From: Phycomyces blakesleeanus NRRL 1555(-)
Taxonomy: Eukaryota > Mucoromycota > Mucoromycetes > Mucorales > Phycomycetaceae
Reading direction: 5' to 3'
Assembly (NCBI RefSeq): GCF_001638985.1
Contig: NW_017265140.1
Span: 620,001 to 684,000, forward strand
DNA: 64,000 bases
Within the stretch, counting starts at the first letter, position 1, and every line of letters starts with the position of its first letter. Both the position numbers and the translations under genes were made by a program. This document shows positions 12,330-24,855 of the stretch, one piece after another. Under the pieces are notes generated by a model. The model searched no databases, was not told where the DNA came from, and saw nothing but the letters and a program-made list of their open reading frames with translations.

Positions 12330-14372
12330 ATGTCAGAAATCGTTTGCATGTTCAAGATCGAGACTTTGATGATGAAGTAAGGAGGTGTGAGTGATAAGGT
12401 CTGTAGTAGACGTATCAACATCATTTTGAGCACCTACAACATCTTCTCTACCGTCTTCTTTGTCAACAATCACAACTTCTTCTTCTTCAGCTAACACTGC
12501 TGGTCTTTGCATTGCCAAGTGATTGACATCTCTTTGAATTGTCTATAAGATGTTAATCTTATGGTATCTTTTGAGAAGAAATGCATGCTTGCAAGGCACT
12601 TGTCAAGAGATGTATCTGGAACACAAACAGCATTCGATTAAATCATTTACAACAGTGATAGACTATCATGTTGTATTATTTGTAAAAGACTTGATTTGCC
12701 ACTTGCCACCAGAGTTACCCATACTAGTACTAATCACATTTAATGGACTGATGATCATAGAAGGGAGTATGTCATCTTCTATCTTGGATGCAACAAATTC
12801 ATTTCTCACAAGTTCGTTTTTCTACCAGTCCCATCTTTCCATTGTTTAAGTGAATACAATCCACTTCTTGTTCATAGAAATACTCTACATCGTTTGTAAG
12901 GTCAAACACAAGGCGATTCAGTCTTCTGATTCTAGCACAGCCAAAGTAGATGGTCTTGAGCTGGTTATGCCATGACTCGATGTAGTTATTTGTCAAATAT
13001 CTTCTATGTGAGTCATCAACATAAGGGCGCCCCCATCTTTTAAGCAATACTTTGCTTCCATTCCATCGTATTTCGAAGTATCTCAAGAAGTGTAACTGGT
13101 CGGGTATATCGCATTTGAAGTCAAGGATTCTTATCAAAAATACTTCTTCGTTTGACTCCATCAAGATATACTTCAGCTTGTTCTTTAACTCCTGCTTGTA
13201 TGCTGCCAGCTGGCCTGATGTAAATGATGCATCAAGTCTTACTTTGTTGTCGAGGTTTGTTTGCTAAGCATGAAGAATATGGAATTCACAATAGTGAATT
13301 GCAACGTGAGGAAATGCAGATGTAATTGCATTAACTTCTGGAATACTACAGTCAATGGTGATATTCAAAGGACGGAAGTAGCTTCTCTCACAAAGATGCA
13401 TAAGCCATTGGCTGATTGGTCTGACTGTCTGATTATTTGTGACCATGTAAGCAACAGAAAACCCTTTTCCACTTACCTTGTATTGAGTCACTAAAGAGTA
13501 CATGACCTCTCCACTTCTTGCTGATATGCCATGAGTAGCATCAAGGCAGAATGATGTAGCTATTCTCATAACTCTCACTTGGGCAGGCAATTGAAAGCCA
13601 AAGGCAAAAAGATTGCTTTCAATGTTATTAACACAAAGGTCTCTGGTAAAAATGCAATAATTTCTTTCTGGCAATTTCTCATTCATCCAGATAGCAATAG
13701 ATGTCTTCTCATCAGAGTTGAACATATACAACAAATTTGTCATCTATTTTATTTCATTTTACCAAAACTGTTAAATACAAACTTCCTTTTATCTTTTTTT
13801 TAGCACACCTTCTTTATTCTATTGTATATCTCTTCGTAATTTGGCTTTCTAACACCAACACCCCAGCTGTCAATCTGTCGAAGGACAGATATTCTTGTGC
13901 TTCTACAGCTGCTTCCACTTCTCAGTTGATCTTCAATCAACTTAATAGCTTCAAAAGGCAAGAGCAAAGTTCTAATCTCTGATCTGTCTCCAGGAACATG
14001 ATTGTTATGGTCCCTTGTCATACAGAATGTAATAATAGTAGGAGACTTTTTGAACTGCTTTATTTTCAAAGCTCCATTACATTCACATGCCTTTGATTCT
14101 TTTTGTGCAGGGCATGAATCTCGCTCTGATATATATATGACTGCACGATGACACTGACGTGTTTCTCCAAAAATATATTCTTTTGAATCAAGATGTCTTT
14201 TTTTATTCCATTTTGTTGAACAAAGAGTATTGCTTTGGTCAAGACAACGTCTCCATTCACTAGCTTTTACAGGTATGACTACTTTAAAAGGAAGCATCTT
14301 AATTCCCTCCAAAGACAAGTTGACTAAAACATTTTGAATGTTTGAAATATCATAAATAATTGGGTTAGACAT
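12330..14372 (-). pseudogene. MULE transposase, disrupted
   Basis: Exon 1 starts at the ATG at 14372 (MSNPIIYDISN); a 65-nt intron (13744-13808, GT-AG, phase 0) follows, then the catalytic exon. Catalytic acids are visible: CLDATHGIS, then TIDCSIPEVNA with the CEFH knuckle, and NNYIESWHNQL. A single in-frame TAG at 13264-13266 interrupts the sequence; the frame continues downstream to 12799. A frameshift near 12830 and a TGA disrupt the C-terminal region, where CLCSRYIS...VPCKH is the CxCxnCxH signature of a SWIM zinc finger. An acidic tail (LAEEEEVVIVDKEDGRED) lies at 12333-12518. The Cys-rich N-terminal part (CSTKWNKKRH...SCPAQ...CECNG) may bind the TIR. Confidence 0.85.
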
Positions 14373-14523
14373 GTTGAGATTGGTGTTTAATTTGTATTCG
14401 AAATAAAGAGAAGAAAAAGAGAAGGAAAAGGGAAGGAATAAAAAAAATCCCCAATAAAAAATTAACTTTTTCAAAAAGCCACTTGCAAAGCCTCTGACAG
14501 AAAAAAGCCTCAAAAGGTCAATT

Positions 14524-14556
14524 TCAAATTTGAACCGGCAGAAAATAAGGCGGTGC
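14524..14556. repeat. Right TIR of the MULE
   Basis: Perfect inverse of 12061-12093; followed by the second CTTTCCAG at 14557-14564. Confidence 0.95.
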
Positions 14557-15545
14557 CTTTCCAGGGATAGAAATTGAACAAAATCTTGGACTGGCAATTC
14601 TTCTCAACTGATACTCTTTTCCAAGGCGCCTAGATGACATGGCACATTATTTTGGGATAAATGCTTAAAATATATCAAAAGTTTGCAGAGAGATGGAAGA
14701 TCTGCTTTTTGAAAAAATGAGGTGGGGTATGCAGTTTGATACCTGCGACTTTTCTCTGTTGAAAATGGAAAGGTTTTAAAAGACTATCTTTGACAAGGGT
14801 GCCACTTTTGACAACATTGTTGGATTTATTAACGGAATCATGCAAACAGTATGTTGCCCCACTAGAGACAGAGATAACCAATCTGTGTTATATAACAGTT
14901 GGAAACATATTCATGCATTAAAGTTTCAGGCAGTTGTAACACCAGATGGCATCACCTCCAGCTTACTAGGTCCTTTCATTGGCTCATGTCATGACCATTT
15001 TATTTATACCATCTCAAAGATTGAAAATAGATTGAAGAAATACTTGGCCCCAACATCAGACTCAGAGAAGTATTACGCATTATATGGTAATCCTGCCTAC
15101 ATGTGCTCTATAAATCTATACAGTCCATACTTGAGAGCTGTGCTCAATGCTAAAGTCTATAATAAATAATGTGTGTGCATATCTATAAGTTCTCAACTAT
15201 GAATAATAGATCACAACAAGTTTTGTAATAAGTCTATGTCAAAAGTTCATATTGCAGTTGAGTGGGATTTTGGAGAAGTACAAAAGTATTTTAAATACTG
15301 CAAATACAAATACGCAATGAAGACAAAAGAAAACAACCTGGCAAAAATTTACCAGTTGTCATCAATATTTAAAAATATGTATCATTGCATTAATCACAAA
15401 AAGTTGTCCACTGGTTCCTATTTTAATTTGCTACCACCATCTCTTGAAGACTATATCTCTGGATAGACAAGAGATAAAATCGAAGGAGAAGACATAGAGT
15501 AGTGTTACGTAACATGCACTTTGATATAAATAAATTGCTTTACTT

Positions 15546-16463
15546 TTATTTTTTGTCTGTTAATATTTTTACAAGCTTTTCCATCATCTTTTTCATTCTT
15601 GCATTTGACTTTTTCTGTTCACTCACATACCAAAGCATCTTTTCTTGATACTCCTTTTGTGAGCTTAAAGACTCAAACATCTTCTGGCAAAATTGTGTTT
15701 GCTCATCCATATACATATCATATATGGCCTCGTGTTCATCAGCACTAATAGTACCAGTTGAGTCTTCCATAGTGCTATCTTTGCTCTCAACGGTTGCATC
15801 TCTGTTGCATGTGACCATGTTCATTGGCTCGTCACGTTCCTCTCTGTTCAATTGTTTTCTGTATTCCTACCCGGCAGAGGACTTTGTTTGCATTGACTTC
15901 TCCAACTTGTTCTTCACAACCTCCTTCTTTTGAATAAAATCTTTCTTTCTTGCCTTCTTCATATCATATTCCAGTTCCTAAATTAATAAATGCATTCATT
16001 GCAAATTAATAATATATTCTGAAAGACATTGAAAATCTGGATAAGTTTTATCTTTTCATATATCTGCATTGCTGCCTTTTCAATTAGACTTCTGTATTAG
16101 TTAATTCCAGATAAAGAGGTTCTCTCGTTTTCATCAAAATGAACCTTGTGCCAACACGCATCATACTGTAGATGTTTGTCATCAGATGCTACAGCATTGA
16201 CTGCATTGATAACTTTTTGCCATTCACTTGATGTATTTTCTCTGGGGCAGGTAGGAGAAAATATCCTAGCATACTCTTGAAGTAGTACTAGCTCTTTGTC
16301 ATAAGTTCAGCTACCTCAACATTCTGATAGGCTGACTGTAGGAACAGACTTTTTGCCTTCTTGGCCTTTTGGACTTGGACTTGGAGAAGGTGGTATGTAT
16401 TGGTGAATAATCAAGTTTCTTTTGTTTTTTTTTGGTAGTATTGCTGACTTTATTTGGTTCCAT
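15546..16463 (-). pseudogene. Harbinger-associated Myb/SANT-like partner gene, broken
   Basis: It starts MEPNKVSN at 16463. After a frameshift the Myb-like region reads ELVLLQEYARIFSPTCPREN, then SSEWQKVINAVNAV and YDACWHKV. The C-terminal exon (15546-15851) is a Met/Lys/Glu-rich helix, probably a coiled coil (KEYQEKMLWYVSEQKKSNAR). The same architecture is found intact in the gene at 52804-53967 (ELILLEEYAKVFPPSCPRG). In Harbinger elements the Myb-like protein binds subterminal DNA and imports the transposase; that is family knowledge. The order of exons here is inferred from the intact relative. Confidence 0.65.
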
Positions 16464-16787
16464 GATTGATTAGATAGTAATAAAGATATGACAATGATAA
16501 AGATTATAGTTTGTAAAAAAGTTGATATATGAAATAGAAAAAATCAATTTATTATGAGTTTTATACTCAAGGCTTGGAATGTTATATTATTATTTTATTA
16601 CATGAGAAACATAATGACTTTTAGAGACAGTTAATTAATATTTCACTCTGGAATTTTAATATATGTTTGTTAAGGGTCTTATAATAGATTTTATGCAAAA
16701 AGTATTGAAAATTTATTATTGTATATGTCTTCATAAATTTGTAGGATAAGGTTCTCACTATTTGACTAGATTAAATTGAAATAGAAA

Positions 16788-16855
16788 ACTTAGGCTTATC
16801 AAAAAAAGAAGTTGTAGTTGATATAAGAAAAATATATACTCCGATAAGCCTAAGT
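16788..16855. repeat. 13-bp perfect inverted repeat
   Basis: ACTTAGGCTTATC at 16788-16800 is inverted as GATAAGCCTAAGT at 16843-16855 with 42 nt between. It lies between the Harbinger genes and A2. It could be a small MITE or foldback remnant; no clear target duplication. Confidence 0.6.
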
Positions 16856-17261
16856 CGAAGTATAAGCTTAATTGACTTTATTAACAAGCTATCTAATTTT
16901 GTTTTTATATTTTTCCATTGTTTTTTATATGTCTTTTTTCAGTTCCAAGATTTTTTTTAATAAAATATATTTTTATTTAAAACATCATGCATTTGCTGGA
17001 CCAATTATAAGAAGAATAGATATATCTAAAAAAGATATAGCCCTACTATACTTAGATTATTTGATTGGATTAGAAAAAAATAATCTGAAATCCAACGAAT
17101 TGTATCTTCCAGCTTTTTTTATAAAAAGTGAAATATTTATCTAAAAATGATATAATTTTACTATTTTAAAAGATTTTATTGGATTTAAAAAAAAGTAATT
17201 TGAACTCCCATAAATAATATTTGCTGTAAATACTTTTAATTTACTAAAAGCCAAGATTCTA
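16856..17261. other. AT-rich, no gene seen
   Basis: One 90-codon ORF rich in Phe, Ile, Leu and Lys, consistent with chance in AT-rich DNA. Confidence 0.5.
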
Positions 17262-17548
17262 TTGACAGACATTATAACTCCATGACTGTAGAAATTAGAT
17301 CACAAGAGATTTTTAATATCAAATTTAGATTTGATTTACTCCCAAGCATTTTGATTGTTTTAAAAAATTCGAAGTTTTTGGAATATCAATTTAGAGCAAT
17401 TTTCTGAGATATTATGTCTGCGTTAGGTAAATTCAAAAATGTAAGTATTCATAAATGTATTTTCTCAGAGTTTTATCAAAAACAAAAAATGACTTGGTAA
17501 AAATCATAAATTTTTATTAAGGAAAATATTTATTAATATAAATTTTAA

Positions 17549-20500
17549 TTAATACCACCTATTGTACACCTGGGAGGCAAAAAACCAATATGATCTGAGC
17601 TTGTTGAGATTAATTACAAGATTGTTGTCATAATGAATGTGCATATCAAGTTTGCAAATCATTGTCAATTGATTAAGTAGAGTAGTTAGATTATTAGAGA
17701 ACCTTTGTGCCAGGAAAAAATTGTTCTCTTGACTCTGGACGCTACTCTCAACTCTGTAGTGCTCTACTCTCAGAGAGAAGATTTTTCCAATAATATAATG
17801 AACTGGCTGGTCTCTACTCTTCTTGAGTGCAAATACTCCAAAAGTATTATTACAAGGTGAGAGATCTGCAATATTGTCAATATCATTATTATCAGTAAAG
17901 TCTCTTAATCTGCCAAACAAGATATTCTGGAAGTTATTGTCAATATTTTTGTGAAAGAATGCGGCAGTATTATCACCATAATGCTCTCTCTGGCTGACCT
18001 TGTTCATTTATAAACCACTATCAATGACGTATCTCATAACTGCTTGCTTGGCAAACTTGAGACATATGTCTCTTGAGATGTTTAACCTATTTGTATGCAT
18101 TAGATGTTCATGAATATGCTCATTAAACTGCACACCTTTTTTTGGTTTTTTAATATAAAGCAGTTTCAAATCTCCAAAAGTTGTCAAGAAGATGCGTGAG
18201 CAGATATACTTTTGGTTTCAAGATATATGACTTATGACTCTTGATACCACAATTCTTGTCATAAAAATACAGTTTTTGGATCAGGCTAGCAACTGTATTT
18301 TTAACTTTTGTAATGTAAAAATTATAATTATACTTAAATGCTCTAACAAACACCAGAGAACAAAGACAGCCAAGATGGACAAAACATGAGGTTATAAGAG
18401 AGAGTTCATTATTATTTACAAACTTGGTAGCCAAGACAATGGGGAGGATTTGTATAAGAATCTTAAATTCTCTTCCAAGGAACGAGCTGCAATGTCTTAG
18501 GAGTCTAGTAAAGTTTTGTAATAAATCTTGAGATTTCCTATATTCCTTCAAAGAGTCTATTAGCTTGTTCAGTAAACTGGAGTGTCTCTTTAGAACAACC
18601 TTTACCAAATCGGTCACCAAATACTTTGCAACACTAAGAAGAATGTTATATAGTATTTCTACAGGTGTATCAATCAACAGATCAGACGAATCCAGATCTA
18701 ACAGTATGTCTGTTGCCCTATATCTGAAGCTTAGTTCACTTGCCTTAAAATTTTTACCAGTTAAGGGAGCATATGTTATAGTTGAACTTCTATCTGAGGT
18801 AGATGCAGCAATCTGATAATTGTCCTTGGTTCTGCTAGCATGACTACCCATACAGTGTATCTCATCCTTCAATTTTTCTACAGTTCTTTATAACACTATG
18901 TAGCATTTCCGGCATGGATACAGACAAGTAGGGGCACATAAATCACAGAGTTTAAAATGACATGGTGTGTCAGCCTCAATCCAAAGGAGTGGTGCTATGA
19001 CTAAGATATATTTGTTGTCTTCAGTTGAGAACATCACCAGTCTGTTTTCAAGCATCTTGAGATCTTTGACAAATACAGAGAGCAATGTCATTCCACTTGC
19101 ACTATCTTTCTTTGGGATTGCCAATAGGAAGTAGATGTTTTCCATCAAAGACCTCTCTTCAAAGGAAAGAGCTACACACTTCATAGACCAACTTTTGTAA
19201 GAATCATACTGCTTCAACTGGCTTCCTGACATATCATCAGTAAAGGGTGTTATTGGAGCAATCCTAACCTTGTAAAAACAGTTTTTGTTATTTAGGCTGT
19301 CAGAACCTTGAGAGATACACTGTTTCAGGAAATAGGGGACTAGGAGCAAGGGCCAGTGAACTGGAAGTACAGGGTCAATCATCTCTGAGAGCACACTGAA
19401 GCAAAAGTCAATATTGATAGGAGAAGCATCAATCTGAAGTAATTTCTCGACTCTCATACTGGTATGCTTAGTTTCAATGTGAACAAAATAATTGTTTTCA
19501 GGGAGCAAAACATTATAACCTTGAGCATACACAACAGAGATGCCTATTGTATGAAAAGACTCTACCAAGAAACAGGCATTGGCAGAGCCACCAGCAAACT
19601 CAACAACATCTCTAAACCAAAAGTCTATCTTGTTGTATGTAAACATCAGCTGCTAGAAATTCTTGTGCGTTCTCTATTTCTTACCTTGCTGTAAGCATAC
19701 AAACTAGTCTGGCATACGATCAGGCATAGCAAATATGGACTTTGCTTTCATAGGGTTTGTGGCAAGTAGCTTCAAGTGATCTGAGGGCATGTTTACATAT
19801 GCCAAGACAGACTTGTTTTTGGGCAAATCGATTGTCACAGATGTCGAAGTGAGTACAGGGAGCTTGTACTTCTTTCTACTCTGATAGTTTAAGAGTGCAT
19901 CCAAATGGGATAGCTTGAAAGGTGACCTGTTTGTGATGACTTTCTCTTGCAGCTTTAGAACAAGTTTGATAGTAAAAAGAATCTTTTTCAAGACTCTACA
20001 AGAGAATATATTGTTGTTACCATCTACCAGAGCAAGTAGCACCATTGACTTAAGGTCTAGAAATGGGTGAGTAGTCGAGGTATTAGAATTTCAGGTTAAG
20101 TATGATCCAAGTAAGCTGTTGAGCTGATCAACATCTTCATCCACGGGGGAGTCAAGATTGGTTACAGAAGACATCATGCTATCCCGGATATGCATATATA
20201 AAAAGTTAGCTAGGTCTGTATCATTCAGGGCATGACTTACTTCCTCCATATTGATATTGCTGCCATTGTCAGGTTTGTCAGTTTCACTGGCACTTTTGTC
20301 AATTTTGCTGGCATTGTCATTAAGCTCAGTGTCCATTGTATTTTCTATGGTAGAATCAGTGTCTTTGTCTTCACATAATAAATCTCTATTTTAAGGAACA
20401 GAAGATTCATCAATTTTGCAATTATGAATATCATCAAGATTTTCAATTGGACTGTTGTTTGTGAAATCTTCTGATGCATAGAACTTTTGTAGATGGCATC

Positions 20501-20636
20501 TAAGATTACACTCCTGACTGAAGTTCTTTTCACAAAGCCAACATGTTGTTATGTTTTTGGTTATGCTGAAGGTTGTTTGGCAGTGAACTTTTGAAGTAAA
20601 GAATGCCACTTTTGCATGCTTTGTTTTTTTTTGCAA
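17549..20636 (-). pseudogene. Plavaka-like transposase A2, heavily broken
   Basis: Same order of segments as A1: finger near residue 30-55 (CWLCEKNFSQECNLRCHLQKFY, split here as CWLCEKNF and HLQKFY), helical region (ILFTIKLVLKLQEK), core (FTDDMSGS, ESW replaced by KSWSMKCVALSFEER, EADTPCHFKLC, YPCRKCY) and tail (KLDMHIHYDNNLVINLNKL). The last zinc ligand of the finger is Tyr instead of His. Breaks include stops after 20391 and 19704, TAA 18888-18890, a frameshift near 18150 and a stop near 18005. Clearly non-functional. Confidence 0.72.
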
Positions 20637-20639
20637 TTC

Positions 20640-21310
20640 GTGCCACCATTACATTCTTAGCATGCAATGTGTGATGAAGTGGAACAACATTAAAATAATC
20701 AGCATATATTTATTACTTTTTACTCTGAAACTACAAGTTGATTTGTCTCAGAATCTAATGAAAAATATTATTTAGATAACCAGTAGCAATCTTCCATTGC
20801 TATCTATAAACCAATAAGAACTGATTATTTAATACTGTCTAGCTTGACACAAAAAATAAACATTGAGAGTCTTTTTTTGTTTTATACAACTTTTTTCATT
20901 TTTTTAAAGATCTGCTAACAAATGGAGCATAATTTTGCTACTCATTAACTAATTATACTACAGATCAACTCTGATCCTCCCACATGATTAAGATCTTGAA
21001 AAATATTGCTAATAATGTGATTCTATTTTGATTTCTGATTAATAAAATCTCATTGAAGTATAATAGGGCATGTGAAATCTTGACATAAAGAGACATATAA
21101 AGAATCTTGCTTGTATACTGACTTTATTCATACTAACATAAACATATGTTTTTTTTTGCTTTATTTTGTTTTTATTTTTGTTTGTTTTAGATTCAATTAA
21201 TATGTGGTAAGTCGTCTAAAACATAGTAATCTTCATTAAAAATCTATGTACTAATGACTTTTGTTTTTTTTGTAGATTTGATATTTTTACTCGGATTTGA
21301 CATTTGTTTT
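20640..21310. other. 5' leader of A2, no gene
   Basis: AT-rich leader between the A2 start codon and the B2 insertion; nothing coding seen. The remainder of the leader is at 26096-26520. Confidence 0.5.
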
Positions 21311-21645
21311 CACTACGGGAAAAAAGGGGCGTTTTTTATAATTGTGACTTCATTTTTGGCTTATAATAATTAAAAAATAGCCAAAAATGCAGAATGAAAC
21401 AAGAAAATTTCTGTTTTTTGAAATAGCTGATAAAAAGCAAATTAACTACTTAGAATTAGATCTCAGAGAAGACAAAAGTACATTTTAACTACAGATTTTA
21501 CATTTTTAGCATGTATAGATTGAAATCGAGGACTATTAAAAGTCAGAGGTAAAAGACAAGAAAAATATCTAAACTTTCTGCTGCAAAGATGAAATTTGTT
21601 AAGACAATTTGAAAAAAAAAATGTATTACAATAAAAAAAAACAAA

Positions 21646-24546
21646 TTATAGATCTCTATATTGACCAATATTTAATTTCGGGCCGCGGTTAAGTTCTGGC
21701 CACACTATATATTTTGTTGTTGTTGTTGTTGTTGTACTGCCCATTGCATCTGACACCACAAGACCAACCAACTCCTTGACGTCCACCAGGTGGACTACCT
21801 TTGGTTTGAGCTGACCATTTACTACCACTGGAATGCCATTGTATAATACAGTGCTATATATCAGCACCAAAACAAGGGGCCACCTTTTACCAGAATTCTC
21901 ATGTTTGAAGAAAAGAATTGCTTTTCCAAAGAAGTCTTTTGCCACAGGAGTATATCAGCAATGTACATTTGTAAACAGATCGACTTGCATCTGAAGACAA
22001 ACATGATGCGCCTCTCTTAATGTTTTTTGGGAAAATGAAGAGTCAATCACACAGCCATTAATAAAAGCTTTGCAGCTAGTTATTATAGCTGGTTCAATCG
22101 CCCCGCATTCCACCCCCATTGATCTATGAAAGTCTTGAATAAGAATCAGAAGACAAGAAATGTCTTCAAAACTATCATCACTTGTTTTATATACTAAAGG
22201 TCCCCAGAACTCGATATCGGAATCTGCACAAGCACACTTACCCTTGCTAGTAATTGGCCAACCAGCAGACATATTCTCATACTGTAATACAACACCTCTA
22301 CATTTGCCTTCTTCAGAATCAGTCAACAATCACCATGTATGAGCTAGCCTGACCATTACGTTTCCAGCATTCATGTTAATTGCTGAATTGCTTTTGATGG
22401 CGCAAGAGTACTTGCCAATAGCATGCTCTACTGATCTTGTGCTGTATGCATGTGGAGGACCAAAGGCACCGATCATATTGGGGTAATGTTGTAGGAGGTG
22501 CTGGTTGATGGTAAAGACCGTTATTTCTATTTTATCATTTTGATAAAGGTCTTCGAGATACATGTTCCATGATTGTAATTTTCTAGAAGAAAATTATAAG
22601 TGGCAAGAAAAAAAAACTGAATCTTATTAAACATATCTTTTTATAGAGGTTTGTTCCTCTGCTAATAACTTTCAGCTCATGAGTAAGTTACAAGCTTGCA
22701 CAAGTCCAAGCAATGCTTTTCTAGCAGTTGTATCTCTTACACGCTCAGCCACCAGTGTAGGGACAGCGAAGAGAAGGAAGTCAGCCCAATCTACAGCCTT
22801 GAAGTATCCAATGTACTTGGATACGTTTCTCCAAGAGCCATGAAATGCCGTTGGAACTGTTTTTCTTGTTGCTGCCATTGCCACGCCAATTTCTTTAAGT
22901 ACATTGGCAGGAAGAAACAGAGAGTGTTTAATTCCATACTTTCCACCAATAAGTCCCCAGACCTGTTCGCCTATTCCATGGCAAAGGCCATGCATCTTGT
23001 CAAGGGTAAAAAAGAGCGGGCCCGTGAATGATGCCAGTGAAGAAAGAGGAGATTGTCCTACAAGACCCTTGCTAGACAAATTTGCTGGATCAAAGTTTTG
23101 AAAGCTTTTCAAAGTGCGCATAGTGGTGTCTGGCAAAGATCTAAAATATTGGCTATGGCCAGGAGTTTGGCCCACAACATTACAGATTCGACAACCACTT
23201 TTGCTCATATGGCCAGTGTGACATGCCAGTTTCACCACTGCCAGAATATCACCAGTTACCATGAGAACATGGACCTTTGCGCGGATGGTGAGAGTTGGGG
23301 TCATGACAATCATTCCTTCCTCCTGGAGTACCTTGAGGTCTGCCAAGGTTGTCTTCAAAAATGACCAAAAGTCAAGTGGTGCAGAAGGACCTGAGATCAT
23401 TGCAATTTGCAACATCCGGCTTTTCTCATAAGGGACCATTAGAGAAAAATTAAGAACTGTGGCATGCAGAATAGTAATCGAACCGGGGACGTTATGGGAT
23501 GCAAATCCATTGACAGACAAAGAAATTGCAACATCGTTTTCACCGGAGAAAAAATGCTTGATTGACTGGTATGTGTGCCCATCAAAGATGTCTGCCTTGC
23601 TGCCATCTGCCTTTTGCTCATGATTGTGGCAGTATAACATCTCGTGTCTGGTACCACTGTTGGCCAAAGAAAGGGCAATATGCCTTGACAAAGAAATCTG
23701 AACCATGGTTTTCTCAGCAATGAGCATACTGTTCTTATCCGTTTTGTTGCTTTTGTAGTGAGCTTTGCCACAATGTTTGCAAGCGACCTCCTCTGCCTTG
23801 TTAAACATTATACATCCACTTTGGCAGACGTCGTATACTGTTTCCTCCTCACCAGAGAAACACTTCAAGAGCTCCTTGCCCAGGTATAGTGTACACACTC
23901 TGTATGTTATCTTGGTTGACATCCCCAGAATGCTGTTGAGATGTGCAGCAAGCTTCTCGTGGGCTTGATGGGAAATGCCGAAGTCATTGATGATTTTAAT
24001 GAACTCCAGGTTTTTTGTATCATCGTTGCTTGGGATAGGAGAAGGTTGGCTGAAATCGAAAACTAAAGGAGAGGTGGCACTTTCACTTCCATCCATGTCA
24101 ACTGATTCTCCCATGTTGCTCTCATATTCAATATCGTACTTTAGTTAAGAAAAGAGCAGTTAGTATTATGTACTTATATATATATATGTATATCTTACCA
24201 TAGGCTCATCAAGGTCAGTCTTGTTGCTAATGTCACTGATTTCATTACTAATCATATTTGTGTTCTCTCTGTTTGTTTAAAACATCGATATTGTTAATAT
24301 ATAGTCTATCTTTTTTTTTATTTTCGATTTTTCTCAAACTCACTCAAGTATCAAGCTAAGAATTGCTGGTAACATAAACTGTCTTGACTCAGAAGAGGAG
24401 TCATCTTCTGATACTTTGCCATTCATCATAGCTTTCAGTATCTTTCCCAGGCATAGCTTTCGACATGCCACAGCAATTGCTTTATTGCTGTAATGTGTAT
24501 GGCACGATTGACATTCATAGGGAAGGGGGTTTGTAATAGAGAACAT
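21646..24546 (-). pseudogene. Tnp2-like CACTA transposase B2, inactive
   Basis: Exons 24344-24546, 24199-24268, 22637-24138 and 21646-22582. Exon 1 is 203 nt, the same as in B1 and B3. Lesions: the first candidate catalytic Asp is Asn (LSVNGFASHNVPG); DEMH is DKMH; TGA 22672-22674 replaces the Trp of LLMSWEL; the third splice donor GT (22635-22636) is AT; TGA stops at 22330-22332 and 21955-21957 in the last exon. The CxxC segment in exon 1 (YECQSCHTHYSN) is intact. It has the most lesions of the three close B copies. Confidence 0.88.
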
Positions 24547-24855
24547 TTTTAGAAAAGTGGAATAGATAACTTTAGATAAGTAAGAATAGAGACAATTAAG
24601 TTATGGATGCAAACCTCTGTATTTAATTGTTTGAAGACAATGATGCCATAGATAATTTAAATACCATCCAAAAGTCCAAAAGGGTGATAAAATATGATAT
24701 ACTGTTATTACAGCTACTTTACAAATAATAATTCTCATTAAACCAATATATTTGCACAAAGATTAGAAATTTAATAAAAATAATAAAAAAAACATTCCTT
24801 TCTCTTTCCCCCCTTTTTCAAATCAAACCCATATTCCTCACTTTTTTTTATAATT

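Larger units (their letters stand above)
12061..14556. mobile_element. MULE DNA transposon inserted in the Harbinger gene
   Basis: A 2496-bp element with perfect 33-bp terminal inverted repeats starting GCACCGCCTTATTTTCTG and flanked by the 8-bp target duplication CTTTCCAG (12053-12060 and 14557-14564). TIR and TSD sizes fit Mutator-like elements. It carries a MULE transposase with a SWIM remnant on the minus strand. Insertion into an already coding Harbinger sequence gives the relative age: the MULE came later. Confidence 0.95.
11820..15466 (+). pseudogene. Harbinger/PIF (DDE_Tnp_4) transposase, split by a MULE
   Basis: The N-terminal part is before 12060; the frame resumes after the MULE at 14557. 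The second part has the Harbinger pattern: FPRRLDDMAHYFG, then GFINGIMQT, HALKFQAVVTPDGI, GSCHDHF, LYGNPAY and AVEWDFGEV, ending PPSLEDY. The first catalytic Asp of the usual FIDG motif is Asn here; the HD and VEW acids remain. Stops: TGA 14609-14611 (Arg in the family), two further TAA stops before 14800, and TAA 15167-15169. The segment 15170-15235 separates two ORFs in the same frame and may be a short intron or decay. The Myb-like partner gene follows convergently at 15546-16463, the usual two-gene Harbinger arrangement. Confidence 0.8.

Noticed and set aside
22696..23364. Plus-strand ORFs at 22.7-23.4 kb and similar ones at 30.6-31.3 kb
   Set aside because: Antisense shadows of B2 and B3 transposase exons.
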